Assembly: GCA_030015575.1 (NCBI GenBank)
Contig: JASDDO010000001.1
Location: forward strand, 136,481,988 to 136,545,987
From: Agapanthus africanus
Taxonomy: Eukaryota > Streptophyta > Magnoliopsida > Asparagales > Amaryllidaceae
DNA length: 64,000 bases
Direction of reading: 5' to 3'
Shown here: piece by piece, positions 1 to 10,121 of the stretch
Layout of the letters: every line of letters begins with the position of its first letter
Numbering within the stretch: position 1 is the first letter of the stretch
Program-made: the position numbers and the translations under genes
The notes under the pieces: generated by a model
Told to the model about the DNA's origin: nothing
Seen by the model: only the letters and a program-made list of their open reading frames with translations
Database searches by the model: none

Positions 1-221
1 TTTCAACTATAGTATATAACCCACTTGTATTTTCATATATCATTACTTATGCATTTAAAGAAAAAACTTGATTTCATTAAACCGTTATTTCAAAACTTCA
101 CCTCCACTATTTTTCCTAAAAGGTTTAGATTTCTGGGCTTTTGTCTTACTTGGATTAAGTGGGGTCTTATAGGCTTTACGTGATTCAAGTGTCGGTCATA
201 TGCCTTTTCCGGATCGTGACA
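1..221 (+). repeat. 3' end of the 5' LTR of the outer element
   Basis: This stretch matches about 34110-34331 with few differences and ends in CA immediately before the PBS spacer. About 4 kb of this LTR lies left of the window. Confidence 0.88.
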
Positions 222-901
222 AAGTTGGTATCAGAGCGTTAGGTTTAACCTTAATTCGAGTCTAGGTTTGACTACGCAGAGTCTAGGGCGTATATATATT
301 TCGGAACCTAGGCTTAACCTTACGGAACATAGACTTGACTGAGGGGGTATTAGATCCGAACTTTCGTCACGTAGGTTGACCTTGGTTGATAGAGTAGGTA
401 GCTTAAGTAGAGTGACATACCGTGTGTATGTTCTGCGGCATACTTACGATACGCTACTCCGCTTAAGAAGTTTTAGGATGTACATTTCTTAGGCACTGTA
501 TTTCTCTTCGTTCCTATGATTTCTCGTTGTTTCCATTATCTTGGTTACATGAGCAGAAAGAGCTGCAGCTAGAGATGCGGTCAAAGCGGGCTCGTCAGGG
601 ACGAGGAATGACAAGGAGGTATTCTAGTGATGTACGAACACATTGATTTATTGTCTTACTAGAATTTCTCGTTGGCGCGAACATTTGGATCTGCACCAGA
701 TGATCGGGCCATTGCTAGAGGCCAGCCGGATTGTGAAGACTATTGATATACCGTCTACTCCAAATGATTGAGGCGTTGTCTACCTTGCGGATAGATGAGC
801 AGTTGTTGCTGAGTTTGATAAGGTATCGCCCCCAGACCTTTTGTCATGCCCCGCTTCCCAGTGTACGGGCAGAGGGTGCGACGAGGCCGCTACGTATTTA
901 C
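222..901 (+). pseudogene. Leader and decayed gag start of the outer element
   Basis: This is the internal sequence directly after the PBS. An ATG at 575 opens a short basic Arg/Gly-rich peptide (MRSKRARQGRG...), the style of N-terminus common in chromovirus gag, but it stops after about 20 codons. A 66-codon open frame at 743-943 runs into the next element and has no recognisable domain. The segment ends where the inserted LTR begins at 902. Calling it gag is inference from position and the Arg/Gly start. Confidence 0.45.
226..237 (+). other. Primer-binding site, initiator-Met tRNA type
   Basis: The sequence TGGTATCAGAGC lies 4 bases after the LTR end. This is the standard plant retrotransposon PBS complementary to the 3' end of initiator methionine tRNA. 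It fixes the element orientation as plus. Confidence 0.93.
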
Positions 902-1811
902 TGTGAAGTAAATACGCTAAGCGTATCTAAGCAATATAAATAAAAATGCACAAAAGACAAAAGATATAATTGATCAGCAACTTTATTTATTCACATTCTT
1001 TTGTACAATTCATGAAAAAGTAAATACAACTGAATGAAAGCAATACCTAAACAATGGCATAACAGAAATGAAAAGTACTAAATAAAAAGGTGTACAATGA
1101 AGCTAGAGCTCTAGGTCGTCGTCGGAAGATCGCCGGAGTTTTTCCCTTTGCTAACTCCAAATGCACACAAAAGTTCTAGGAATTTTCTTGAGAGTTTTGG
1201 ACAGAAATTTGGAGTGAGGGGTGTGTGTTTAGGGGTGGTATTTATAGGATAAAACTAGGGTTAGGGTAGGTGAAAAGTTGTATTGAAAAATGGTATGAAA
1301 ATTGTATTAAAAATTGGTTTAATGGGATTTTAAAGTGTTCTGTTCATGTGTAGGAAATTTAAAGTATACAGGAGTAATGGGGAGACCAAAAGACATAACT
1401 CCTAAGAAGACAACTCGACGATCCGGCTCAACTCAGCCGGCGGCGGCGGGCCGATTCGACCGAGTCGCCGGCCCGAGTCGGCCGAGACGGGCCGGGGCTC
1501 TCTGCCACGTGTCCTATGTCGTATGGTGTAGCTTCTGGGACATTTTTTTTATGTGTAGTGGGGTTTTTACGAGTTATGCACGTGTAGGCTCTTGGACTTC
1601 TAAAAATTCAAAAGAAAACAATATTAAAAATAATATGGGGAATGGGTTTTGAACTCCGGTGGCTTGGTTCAGCAGTGTAAGATCTTACCAATGAGCTACA
1701 AGCCCCTTCTTGCTATTAAAAGGCAAAACAAACTTATAAGTTGTGCTCAGGCAAAAGTACACCTTTCTTTATTTTTTTGAAAAATTGTACAGAAAGTTTA
1801 GGGTTGTTACA
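902..1811 (-). repeat. 3' LTR of a minus-strand chromovirus-like Ty3 element
   Basis: On the minus strand the block starts TGTAACAACCC and ends ACTTCACA (TG...CA). It is preceded on that strand by a purine tract typical of chromoviruses (GGACGAAATTTTTTAAGG, then AGGGTAGAA). The flanks TTTAC on the left and TTCTA on the right do not match, so it is a 3' LTR next to internal sequence and not a solo LTR. No 5' LTR partner is present, so the element is truncated. It holds a GC-rich patch at 1430-1500 and a tRNA-like segment at 1637-1706. Confidence 0.75.
1637..1706 (-). other. tRNA-like segment with A/B-box-like pol III motifs inside an LTR
   Basis: On the minus strand this 70-bp stretch begins GGGGCTTGTAGCTCATTGG and ends CCATTCCCC. 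It contains an A-box-like TAGCTCATTGG and a B-box-like GTTCAAAACC at tRNA-like spacing, with a 4-bp GGGG/CCCC terminal pairing. The other arms pair poorly, so it is not a functional tRNA gene. It could be a SINE head or a tRNA relic captured by the LTR. Confidence 0.5.
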
Positions 1812-1987
1812 TTCTACCCTCCTTAAAAAATTTCGTCCTTGAAATTTGTAAAAGAAAAGTGTAACTGATTCAAGGAAAGTTTGGTGATAGAAGTACTTGA
1901 TAGTGTATGAAAAATATGTGAAAGAACGAAAGAATGCGAAGGTTTTGGTAAGATTGTAAAAGAGGTGAGGGAATTTTGGGTTAGGAC
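1812..1987 (-). mobile_element. 3' internal end and PPT of the chromovirus-like element
   Basis: It begins on the plus strand with the pyrimidine complement of the PPT (TTCTACCCTCCTTAAAAAAT) next to the LTR. The rest is AT-rich non-coding DNA. It seems to break off near 1985, where sequence of a different character starts. I see no coding sequence and no partner copy. The right limit is approximate. Confidence 0.6.
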
Positions 1988-2594
1988 TGTTCTCCTCCGA
2001 ACACAGAGACGCGACTGCGCAGGTCCGTCTTGCCTGAATTTGGGGGCAGATGCTATCCGGTTTTATCCGTTCACCTCTCCGAAGATGCCAAGTTAATTTA
2101 TGGTACCGTATATCGGAGGTTTAGACGGATGCGGCCATTGTAGCAGATTTCGTCAGATTCCCCCTCGTTTGAGAGGTTTTTGATTGTGGGGACGCTCTTC
2201 CCTGCAGGCGCAAGCTCCTGCAGTTAATTACGCTACCGTATCGCGGTAACCACTTTCTCCTTCTCCAAATGTTCACTTCGTGTCGTGTGTGTATGTTTTA
2301 TTTTTGGTTGTCCGTGGATTGTATACGGAGACTAATTTATGTTGTCGCCCGTAGGGCGTGGATTAGTCCAAATCCGTATTTTCTTAGATTTGGGTTTTGG
2401 TTTGGGTTTAAGGATCGTTAATCTCCTTTGAGTCTAAGATCAATTTAAACGTTTGTTAAGGATACGTTCGTCTAATTTTAGACTAAGATCAACATAACCG
2501 TTGTTAAGGACATGTTAGTCTAATTTTAGACTAAGATTAACTTAACAGGATCATTTAGATCCAAGAAAAGAGCATTTGGACTCTATTGTTTTAG
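1988..2594. other. Non-coding start of the Tat 3' region, possible LTR part
   Basis: I find no credible ORF. About 110 bp at 2125-2235 (GATTCCCCCT, then TTGATTGTGGGGA, then GTTAATTAC) resemble 35800-35915 next to Copia element A. This suggests both belong to LTRs or terminal regions of related elements. The block starts with TG at 1988, a possible LTR edge, but without a second copy this cannot be proven. Confidence 0.4.
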
Positions 2595-2820
2595 TTTAGG
2601 GACTTTGCGGTCTTGTTTAAAGACGTCATAGTCTGTAAAAGTTAAAGACATCATAGTCTATGAGTTTAAGGACCTCACAGTCCGTAGTAGTTTAGAGATA
2701 TCATAGTCTGTAAAGTTTAAGGATATCATAGTCCATGAGTTTAAGGACCCCCCAGTCCATAAAGTTTAAGGACATCATAGTCTATGAGTTTAAGGACCCC
2801 ACAGTCCATGGAATGTCTGG
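2595..2820. repeat. Tandem GGAC/GTCC hairpin repeats, period about 30 bp
   Basis: Units read roughly GTTTAAGGAC, six bases, GTCC or GTCT, then TATGA. About seven units vary in the loop. Each unit can fold on itself (GGAC against GTCC). Similar units (TTTAGGGACGTTTTGGTCC) recur at 23015-23090 beside the integrase end, which ties both sites to the same element. Confidence 0.75.
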
Positions 2821-3154
2821 TTGTCGGGACCCGTCACCTCTCTGAAGACGTTGAAAGATTACAACGACAAATATCAGAGGAGTAAAGGGATGTACTCTTG
2901 AACCAATATTGGTTGGGAGATCTGTAGTCCAATTTGGGACTAAAATCAAAGATTTATGAGTATATGGGCTCGATTAATCTGAATGAGGGATTTATGGCCA
3001 ACTTGGGCTCGGCCTATTCAGTTAAAATGTTAAACATTTAACAATGCTGGCATTGGTTTGAATTCTGACAATTATTTTTGTCTTTTACTGAATGCTGAGC
3101 ACTCATTATAGCTCTGGGGCCCTTTATTTTATAGAACAGTTTATGTTCTCTTAG
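2821..3154. other. Non-coding spacer
   Basis: This is plain AT-rich sequence between the two tandem arrays. I see no ORF, no RNA gene and no clear repeat here. Confidence 0.5.
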
Positions 3155-3598
3155 CGCATACATGAGAGCACGTGGTATGCTTGGCGCTGTGCGCCAATCA
3201 ATGAGTGCTTCTTATGATGTAGCGAACACGTGAGGAGCACATGGCGCGCTTGGCGCAGTGCGCCAGACAATGAGCGCAGAGCGCTTCTGGTGAAGTAGCG
3301 CACACGTGAGGAGCACGCGGTGCGCTTGGCGCTGAGTGCCAGTCAATGAGCGCATTGCGCTTCTGGTGAAGTAGCGCACACGTGAGGAGCACGTGGTGCG
3401 CTTGGCGCTGTGCGCCAGACAATGAGCGCAGTGCGCTTCTGGTGAAGTAGCGCACACATAAGGAGCACGTGGTGCGCTTTGTGCTGTGCGCCAGACAATG
3501 AGCGCAGTGCGCTTCTGGTGAAGTAGCGCACATATGACGAGCACGTGGCGCGCTTGGCGCTGAACGTCAGTCAATGAGCGCATTGCGCTTCTGGAGCG
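3155..3598. repeat. 76-bp minisatellite, about 5.5 copies
   Basis: The phrase TTGGCGCTGTGCGCCAG recurs at about 3180, 3250, 3326, 3402, 3478 and 3554, giving a period of 76 bp. Each unit also carries ACACGTGAGGAGCACGTGG and GAGCGCAGTGCGCTTCTGG, so every unit contains several short palindromes (GGCGC/GCGCC, CACGTG, GCGCANTGCGC). The antisense open frames over this block are repeat artefacts. Confidence 0.9.
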
Positions 3599-4442
3599 CT
3601 AAGGCTCTTTTTAGGCAGCTTTGCGCCCTGAGAATTAAATTCTCTTTATTATAAGAGACTTTGTCTCATGGATCTAAGAACAAAGTTCTTAACTTTTATA
3701 GAAGATGTTTCAATCTCTTATGTTTTTGGTGAAAGACTCTGCCTTTATGGATTTGTTATCCTAAGAGAATTGAATTATTCTCCCTCCCTTTTATAATGAG
3801 ATATTATAATCTCTGAAAGACAATTTGTCTTATAGATCTATGATCTGAAGAAGATTAAGTTCTTCCACTTATTTTTATGATGAGATACTTTGATCTCTGT
3901 TATGAAAGAGCTTGGTCTTATAGATCTATGATCTTAGAAAAAGAAGTCTTCTTTTTATATGAGATGATTTCATCTTTTTGTTCTTTTTTTTACCTTGAAG
4001 AAAATTTTCTTCTTCTAAGAGCTTGCTCTTTGTCTTTGAAATTTCTCAAAATTTATGGGGTGGGTTCCTCTATATGAGATTTGAAGTCTTGGGGCCTTTA
4101 TATAGGGCAAGCTGATTTGTTGAATCAGTTGAAGAGATCTTTTCTCTAATTGATTTGGGGATTTCTCCGTCGTTGGATCTTTGATCCTAGGGCTTCTGTT
4201 TTACAGAAAGCAATCTTTTTGTTTTTAACAAGATTGGGAAATCTTTTCCCATACAGAATTTATTCTGTATCTTGGTGATTTTTAATCATCATTGGATCTT
4301 TAATCCAACGGTGTTCTGATTTTCAGAGCGCAATCTTTCCTGTTTGGAAAGATTGTGAGGAATGTTTCCTTAACAGAATTTTACTCTGGTTAATTGATCG
4401 TGTTTGTTGGATCTTTGATCCGACGGTTGGGAACATTTTGTT

Positions 4443-4600
4443 CCAGCGCTAGCTCTCTCGTGCTTTGCACGTGGTGCGCTGCTTAGAGTGCAGCGCACTT
4501 AGCGCTAGCGCTCACGTGCTTTGCACGTGGTGCGCTGCTTAGAGTGCAGCGCTCTTAGCGCTAGCGCTCATGTGCTTTGAACGTGAGCGCTGCCTCAGAG
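4443..4600. repeat. 56-bp direct repeat, about 2.5 copies, inside the micro-hairpin array
   Basis: Units aligned on CGTGCTTTGCACG start at 4459, 4515 and 4571. They contain AGCGCTAGCGCT and GTGCAGCGC palindromes. The third unit has diverged. Confidence 0.8.
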
Positions 4601-4794
4601 TTTTTGACTCTCAGCGCTGGCATTGCTATGAAGCGCTGCTTCATTTCAAAATTTGAAATTTGAACAGAGTTTTGCTCTGATTGGAAGAAACAAATGCCCC
4701 CCCACTGTTGCGCTCATGTGGCTCACACGTGAGTGGAGTGGTGGCAGCATCTGCGCCCTTAGATCAACTTAGAAGTTGAAACGGCTCTTAGTTC

Positions 4795-4804
4795 CTATAA
4801 ATAG
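4795..4804 (+). promoter_or_regulatory. Candidate TATA box for the PMD gene
   Basis: CTATAAATAG matches the plant TATA consensus and lies about 730 bp upstream of the PMD ATG, before probable 5' UTR exon/intron sequence with acceptor-like sites near 5270 (CTGTCTGTTGCAG) and 5527. A second TATA-like run lies near 4100. Transcription start is inferred, not seen. Confidence 0.45.
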
Positions 4805-5532
4805 GACCCTTGACCCTTTAGATGATCTCTGTTCATCTTCTCACTTTTTCTTCTGAGAATTATTTCTCTTTCAGAGCATAGCTCTTCCCTTTAAGAAATT
4901 TCTTAATAGTCAAAACTCTTCCCAATTTAGGTATAAATTGAAATTTTAAACAGAGCTTTGCTCTCCTTAGATCATAGATCTAAAAATATATCTTTAGGGT
5001 TTTACCCATTAACAGAGCTATGCTCATTTCCAAGATGTAATCTATTTTAGGGTGATTTTAACCCATGAACTGAAATATAGTTCATGAAGAACTTAAGGGT
5101 TTATTCACAGATTTTGAAGATCTTGAAGTTTTTAACTCTGTAGAAGCTTTGCTTCTTAGGGTTTCTTGATGGATTATTTCATCTTCCTTATAGAGCATTG
5201 CTCTTTAGAAATTTTGAGGGGGAATTTTATTCCCCTCATGATTAATTATGACAGTTGTCTGTCTGTTGCAGAGCACTTCTCTCAATGGGAGATTTACTCC
5301 TTGGCCCGAGGGGCCCTCATTAAATGAGAACCTTTTGAGGATTTCCTCGTTTAATGACAGTCTCATTAAATGATGAGACTGTTTTATTAATGATGAGTTA
5401 TCATCTAGATTGTGTGGATCCCCTTTGGCCCCTTTTTACTGCATTGCAGTGCGGTACGAATTTAAAGTACCCAGTGCCAGAACTTGACTTGTAGCATTGA
5501 CGGCTAACTTTTTCCTATTTCACGCAGGTACC

Positions 5533-8500
5533 ATGACTTTCGATACTTCGTTTCCCTTTGTCCGTTCAGAAAGCGGGTTCCCTACAGCGCCAGTGGATAG
5601 GGAAGTCTTCGCGCTGATAAAAGATCACGACCCAGAGCACAAGAATCTTCATCTATGGGAAACATGGTACAGTCAAATTATCAGGGGCCGCGGAGCTTTT
5701 CTTGTGCGACGCCTTCGGAGCCTATCTCGGCGATCCCTTATGCAGATGCACCCCCGATAAACTATGCCGTGGAGGAGGTCAATTGGACTTCGGAGGGTCT
5801 CCTTCAGCCTTCTATGGTTGCAATACCCGTACAGCCGTCGGCGGTTTTGGATACTCTAGGACGGCGTATATGCCAGGGTGAGCCGCGTCCTTGGGGACAG
5901 CCATATAACATAGGCTTAACTCCACGCCACCCAGCCGGATATCTACAATGGGCCCACTATATTTTGTCGGCTAAGAAGTCGCAACTGCTGAAGCTTGGGT
6001 TGTATCCCGCAGTTTATGCGTCTCTCTTCCAGTATTCCACTCCTTCTATCTGGTGGGTCAAGGCTATTCTGGAGCAATGGAACATTCCGACCCACACCTT
6101 CTTTCTGTTGGATCGAGAAGTTTCAATTTCTTTAGAGGAGTTTGTCGAGGTTTCCGGTTTACCAGTTAGGGGAGAACATTATGAGGAGCTGCTTCCTCCA
6201 GATGAGTACATCTTTACCACCAAGTCAGTGGTAATGGGTCTTACCCAGGAGAACGCCATTCAAAATTAATTCCCGAGTTTGATAAAGGTGTTGAATATCT
6301 ATGAGAGCCTCTTTCTCGAATCCGGAGGCCGCGAGGTTAATTTCACAGATTTCATCGCCCGTTTTCTCCGCTCGGAAGTCCTGTCGAAGGAAGTCGCGAA
6401 ATTTGCCAAACTCGACAATCCTTTTGGTTTCAGTTTGGACAACCAACCGGCAGCGGAGGCGGATCAGAGAAATTTCTTTATCCCCAACACCCCGGTCGTC
6501 TTTTTCATAGAACTTGCAACTCCTGGAATTGACGAAGAAACATTCTTTTTGGGGTTTCTCGAGCTATGGCTAAGCTAGTTTGCACTTCCGATGCACCCTC
6601 GCCATATGAGGCCGTCCGTTTTTTATCCAGCTCACCGAATGGTTGCTGGGATGCAAGTGGCCGTCGGGATCGCTGGGTTAGCCCATTTATATCACGGCCT
6701 CAGCTTGGCAGCAGACACTACTGAACCAGAGATGCAGCACGTGAACTTCTCGATGCATTATTTTATGTCCTGGATCGAGTTACATGTACTTGGCGTCTTC
6801 GCTATCCACAAAAAGCCTTGCTTCTATGACAAGTGTAAGTTCCCTCGGATCATGCGGCTAGTCTACGCATCCATTGTAAATCCGACACTGCGGGAAGCTA
6901 GGGGTTTGCTCCTTCGTCCGCGCATGGTTGGAGATGGCATGACCTTCACCGATAAAATTCTGACCGTCGGCCAGGAATCCGCAAAAACGGTGCAGCCATT
7001 GCAGGACATCTTTAAAGATGGGGCCTCTGTCTTGAAAGCTCGGGAGATTCTTCATTTATACTCCATCAGGCCGGGCTTCCTCGTGTTTAGGCAGAATAAT
7101 TCGACATTGTTTATGAGATACAACCTGCATCATTTTGCCCAGCAGTTAAGCTATAATTAGGGCATCCCACTTGAGGCCTTCTTGGCAGAACCGGCTGCTA
7201 CTGAAGAGAGTATCCGGAGCGCGTTGCATCATTTTATGCGCCTAAACACAAGGTCCAACTTCTTCATTAGTGAACCGAGTTGTGTTCCGAAAGCCCTAAA
7301 CCTGTATGTGGCGTGGTATCAACATTCGATGGGCACCGTTATTAGGGAAGAAAAGCGATTGCTGCTTGATTATAAGGGCACCGCCCCGGCTGGTAACCCC
7401 ACCGTTCCCTTGAAACGACAGACTATTGTCCGTCCTCCCTTGAGGGAAGCTGCTACGGCTTTAGTACCATGTATTATTCCTGAGCTACCCCAACCCCGTG
7501 ATTCTGTAAAAGTGGTAGCTGCGGCGTCTCCTGAATCGGGGGTGGGTACGGAAATTGGGGCTCGTCGCCCAAAGTTGCCCGCCAAGCGTAAGCTTGTATT
7601 GTCGGCCGCTGGTACTCGTTCGCAGAAAAAGAAAAAGTCTCTCTTCTATGCTGACGTCGTTCTTGGCCAAGAGCCTCATGCTCCTTATAGCGAGGGCATA
7701 AGTGAATATGGGACCAATGAAGGCTTATTCATGGCGTCGGATGATACTGATCTAGAGGCTGCTATTGCAGCTTCTGAGAGATTAGCTAGCTACAAAGCAG
7801 GACTGGTCACTCTTGCACAGTCAGGTAGACTTCTGTCGTATCTTTCCGCTGTTACGTTTTTATTATCATGCTTTGACTGACACTTTTTTTTTACAGGCAT
7901 CTCCACTGAAGAAGCTCACACGGCTTCTCTCAAGACTTTTGAAGAGGAGGAAAGGCTCCGTGCTTCCTTGGGCATTGGTATATTTCAGCTCACTGTGCCT
8001 CCATTCCCGTTTTTATGTGTAAACTAACTCTTCTTTTCCATCTTATTGCATGGACTATCTTGACTCAGGTTATCCCAAGTGCAGTGCCGATCGCGAGTGG
8101 TGACGCGGCGACGCTCCCAAGGCCGGATGTCGAAGTCCTAGCTTCCCCAGTATTGCCGAAAGAAGCTTCGCTCAAACAGCCGATGACGGACGCCGTAGAG
8201 GTTCCAGAGGCAGAACTTGGTTCGGATGATGACATCTCCTTGACGGAGGCTTTGAGGAAGCCACTTCTCTCTGACAAGGCCGACAATAAACGTAGAAAAC
8301 GCGCAACTAAGGAACATGATACCGCTTTGGCTATAGGTGCAGGCTCAAGCGCTATTCCATCTGTCACTATTTCCTCCGAAGATGTTCTGGCCGTCTTGTC
8401 TACCGTTCGTAGACAGGTTTTGCACGCGGCTCAAGAGGCAATCGAAAAGCCGCCTCAAGGTAATGTAACACCGGGTCCTTTTATTAGAGTTTGATCTTTA

Positions 8501-10121
8501 GATTCTCATATATCGTATCCTGCAGGGCTAAGTCTTGGCGATGAGGCAGTAGGTGAGATAACAGCAACCGCTGAGCCTGAAATGGCTACTCTCTCCCAAG
8601 AGTCCGGGACTGCTCCAATTGCCGCTCTTTCCCCTTGTGGTTCCCTGCTATCGCCCGGCATTGCGAGTGTCGCGACGAATCTCGTAGAATCGGGGGATGA
8701 AGCCACTAGTGCCGAAACTGTCCCCCCAAATAAGACCGAAGAAGTCGTGATGCTTGGCGATGCTTCCGTCACCGTTTTGGCTGATGACCTGTCTGGTAGG
8801 TCTTGGGTCGCTACATTCTTTTCGTTTTGCAATCCCTTCTGATGACATTTTGTTCCTTTCGAATGTAGGTGTGGTGAGCGCTGAGGTTGCGACACCTGAA
8901 GAAGCACCACCAACTGCTGCTCTGACGGTCGCTGCCCCTTCGTCTCCTCTTATATCCTCTCAAATGCTGGAAGGTATGGGTTTGTAATTAATTTAAATCG
9001 GGAACAATATCTTTCGTGTACTGACCATGTATCATCGTAACCTTGCAGGAATTCTCTTCGATCATCTGTATCAAGTGCTGAACCCGCACTTCTCCTTCCA
9101 ATCGGAAGTCGTTTTGCCTACCGGTGCGGGTGAGTATAGTCCCCCCCCCCCTTTTTTAAACGACGTCTTTTCCTTTCTTCTACGGGCAGCCATGTCATTG
9201 CTAATCCTTCTTTGTATTACTTGTAGCCTTACAAATTGAAGGAGGGGACGAAGGTATTGTCGCACCACCAGTACACCCAGCTCTGCCTCCTGTTGCAGCT
9301 GGTATAGTAGACTCTATTGTTCGTGTATTTTCTTTATTTCTTGAGCTGACATTCGACTATGATTTGTTTTGCAGTGGTCGTACCGACTCCAGCTCCGTTC
9401 GAGTCTCGCATCATAATACCGGCAGGGCCCTTTTCTAGACGTCAATCTTCAAAAGGCGCTGTGACCAGCCTGCATATGTTGAGCGAATATATCGAGGAGC
9501 TTGACGCGGAGGTCCCTACATTCGCTGCAGATTTTGCTACCGAGGTTAATCCAATGTTGGCGACGCTTGTGAACTTCCATAACGAAGGCGTCGTTGAGTC
9601 TTGGGTTAAACACTGCAGGAAGATTGAGGTCTGCCTGCATGAACTTGAACTCAGGCATCATGCTCCTGAGATTCTGGCTTTGAACTCCCAGCGGGCTGCA
9701 TGGGTTGAGCAAAGTGCCCCTTTCCTTCGCCATTTCGAACAAGAGACGATCCTCAAGCGAAAGGAACATGAGGCGACTTTCACCGAGTCTGTCCAATTGC
9801 GTGCCCAGGTCAAAGCAAATGCTGCACAGCTGAACTCCATCTTTGAAAACCTTCAACGATGTATTTCTAACGGGCTAGTGCTGAGAAAAAAAGCTTGACT
9901 TCACTGAGCAGGTTACGCAGAGTCAGGAAGCTGCTCAACAGGAAATCTATGAAAAGCTTTCATCCTGCTTACAGCAACGAACTCGAATTGAAGCGGAGCT
10001 GGCTACAGCGGCTGATCATGAGAAGGACTTGAGAGGAGTTTGCGAGCAGCTAGCTGATTTATTGAAGACGCCTCCCTCTCAGCAGCTATTTTTATATAGA
10101 TTGAACACTTGTAATCTTTGA
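5533..10121 (+). pseudogene. Plant mobile domain (PMD) gene, eight exons, antisense to the Tat element
   Basis: Exon 1 (5528-7824) encodes a PMD (aminotransferase-like, plant mobile domain). Landmarks are GLTPRHPAGYLQW near 5910-5955, then PSIWWVKAILEQWNIP, VSISLEEFVEVSGLPVRGE, and a second half with FFLGFLELWLS and VGIAGLAHLYHGLSL. Exons 2-7 encode an acidic Ala/Pro-rich middle. Exon 8 (9375-10121) encodes an alpha-helical, probably coiled-coil tail. The acceptor TTTCACGCAG at 5527 directly precedes the ATG at 5533. The gene is broken: a frameshift between about 5655 and 5710, in-frame stops at 6267, 6576 and 7158, a one-base phase error at the start of exon 3, and a frameshift in the A7 run at about 9886. 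Once intact it would encode about 1345 residues. PMD proteins occur in host genes (MAIN/MAIL family) and in transposons. An AATAAA lies at 10181. The molecular function is unknown. Confidence 0.8.
7825..9374 (+). other. Seven GT-AG introns of the PMD gene
   Basis: Introns are 7825-7896, 7978-8068, 8460-8525, 8796-8868, 8974-9048, 9130-9226 and 9302-9374 (66-97 bp each). All have GT and AG ends and U-rich acceptor tracts, for example CTTTTTTTTTACAG at the first. Joining the exons keeps one open frame across six of the seven junctions, and every intron interrupts a codon after its first base (phase 1). At the second junction the frame is off by one base, explained by a single inserted G. Unspliced, the segment is closed by stops inside the introns, which supports real splicing. 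Confidence 0.85.

Larger units (their letters stand above)
3600..5450. repeat. Dense array of micro-hairpins (short palindromes with T- or A-rich loops)
   Basis: The 1.85 kb is packed with short inverted repeats with 4-10 bp arms and loops of mostly 0-6 bases. Examples are 3630-3644, 3655-3667 (GAGAC-TTT-GTCTC), 3676-3690 (AAGAAC-AAA-GTTCTT), 3997-4012 (GAAGAAAATTTTCTTC), 4017-4030, 4112-4128, 4175-4187, 4331-4355 (10-bp arms), 4430-4444, 4513-4529 (CACGTGC-TTT-GCACGTG), 4628-4644 and 4665-4679. Later ones include AGAAGCTTTGCTTCT, GAGGGGAATTTTATTCCCC and ACAGTCTCAT/ATGAGACTGT. I count more than 30 almost head to tail, with different stem sequences, so this is not an ordinary tandem repeat. 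It lies just upstream of the plus-strand PMD gene. Confidence 0.8.

Noticed and set aside
1637..1706. A functional tRNA gene
   Set aside because: D, anticodon and T arms do not pair properly and no clear anticodon can be read.
902..1811. A solo LTR
   Set aside because: The flanking pentamers TTTAC and TTCTA differ, and a PPT lies directly beside it, so it is a 3' LTR of a truncated element.
3198..3583. Three overlapping antisense open frames of 62-123 codons
   Set aside because: They are translations of the 76-bp minisatellite in different frames, with no start context and a purely repetitive product.
3155..3598. A CRISPR-like array
   Set aside because: There are no unique spacers between identical short repeats. 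The units are contiguous 76-bp repeats in plant DNA.
9861..9911. An eighth intron in the PMD gene (GT at 9861, AG at 9911)
   Set aside because: It would be only 51 bp with a poor acceptor. A one-base indel in the A7 run at about 9886 restores the coiled-coil frame more simply.
5533..10121. A MULE or other DNA transposon carrying the PMD gene
   Set aside because: I see no terminal inverted repeats or transposase around it. The position between INT and the far end of the Tat element explains it better, though an independent insertion cannot be excluded.
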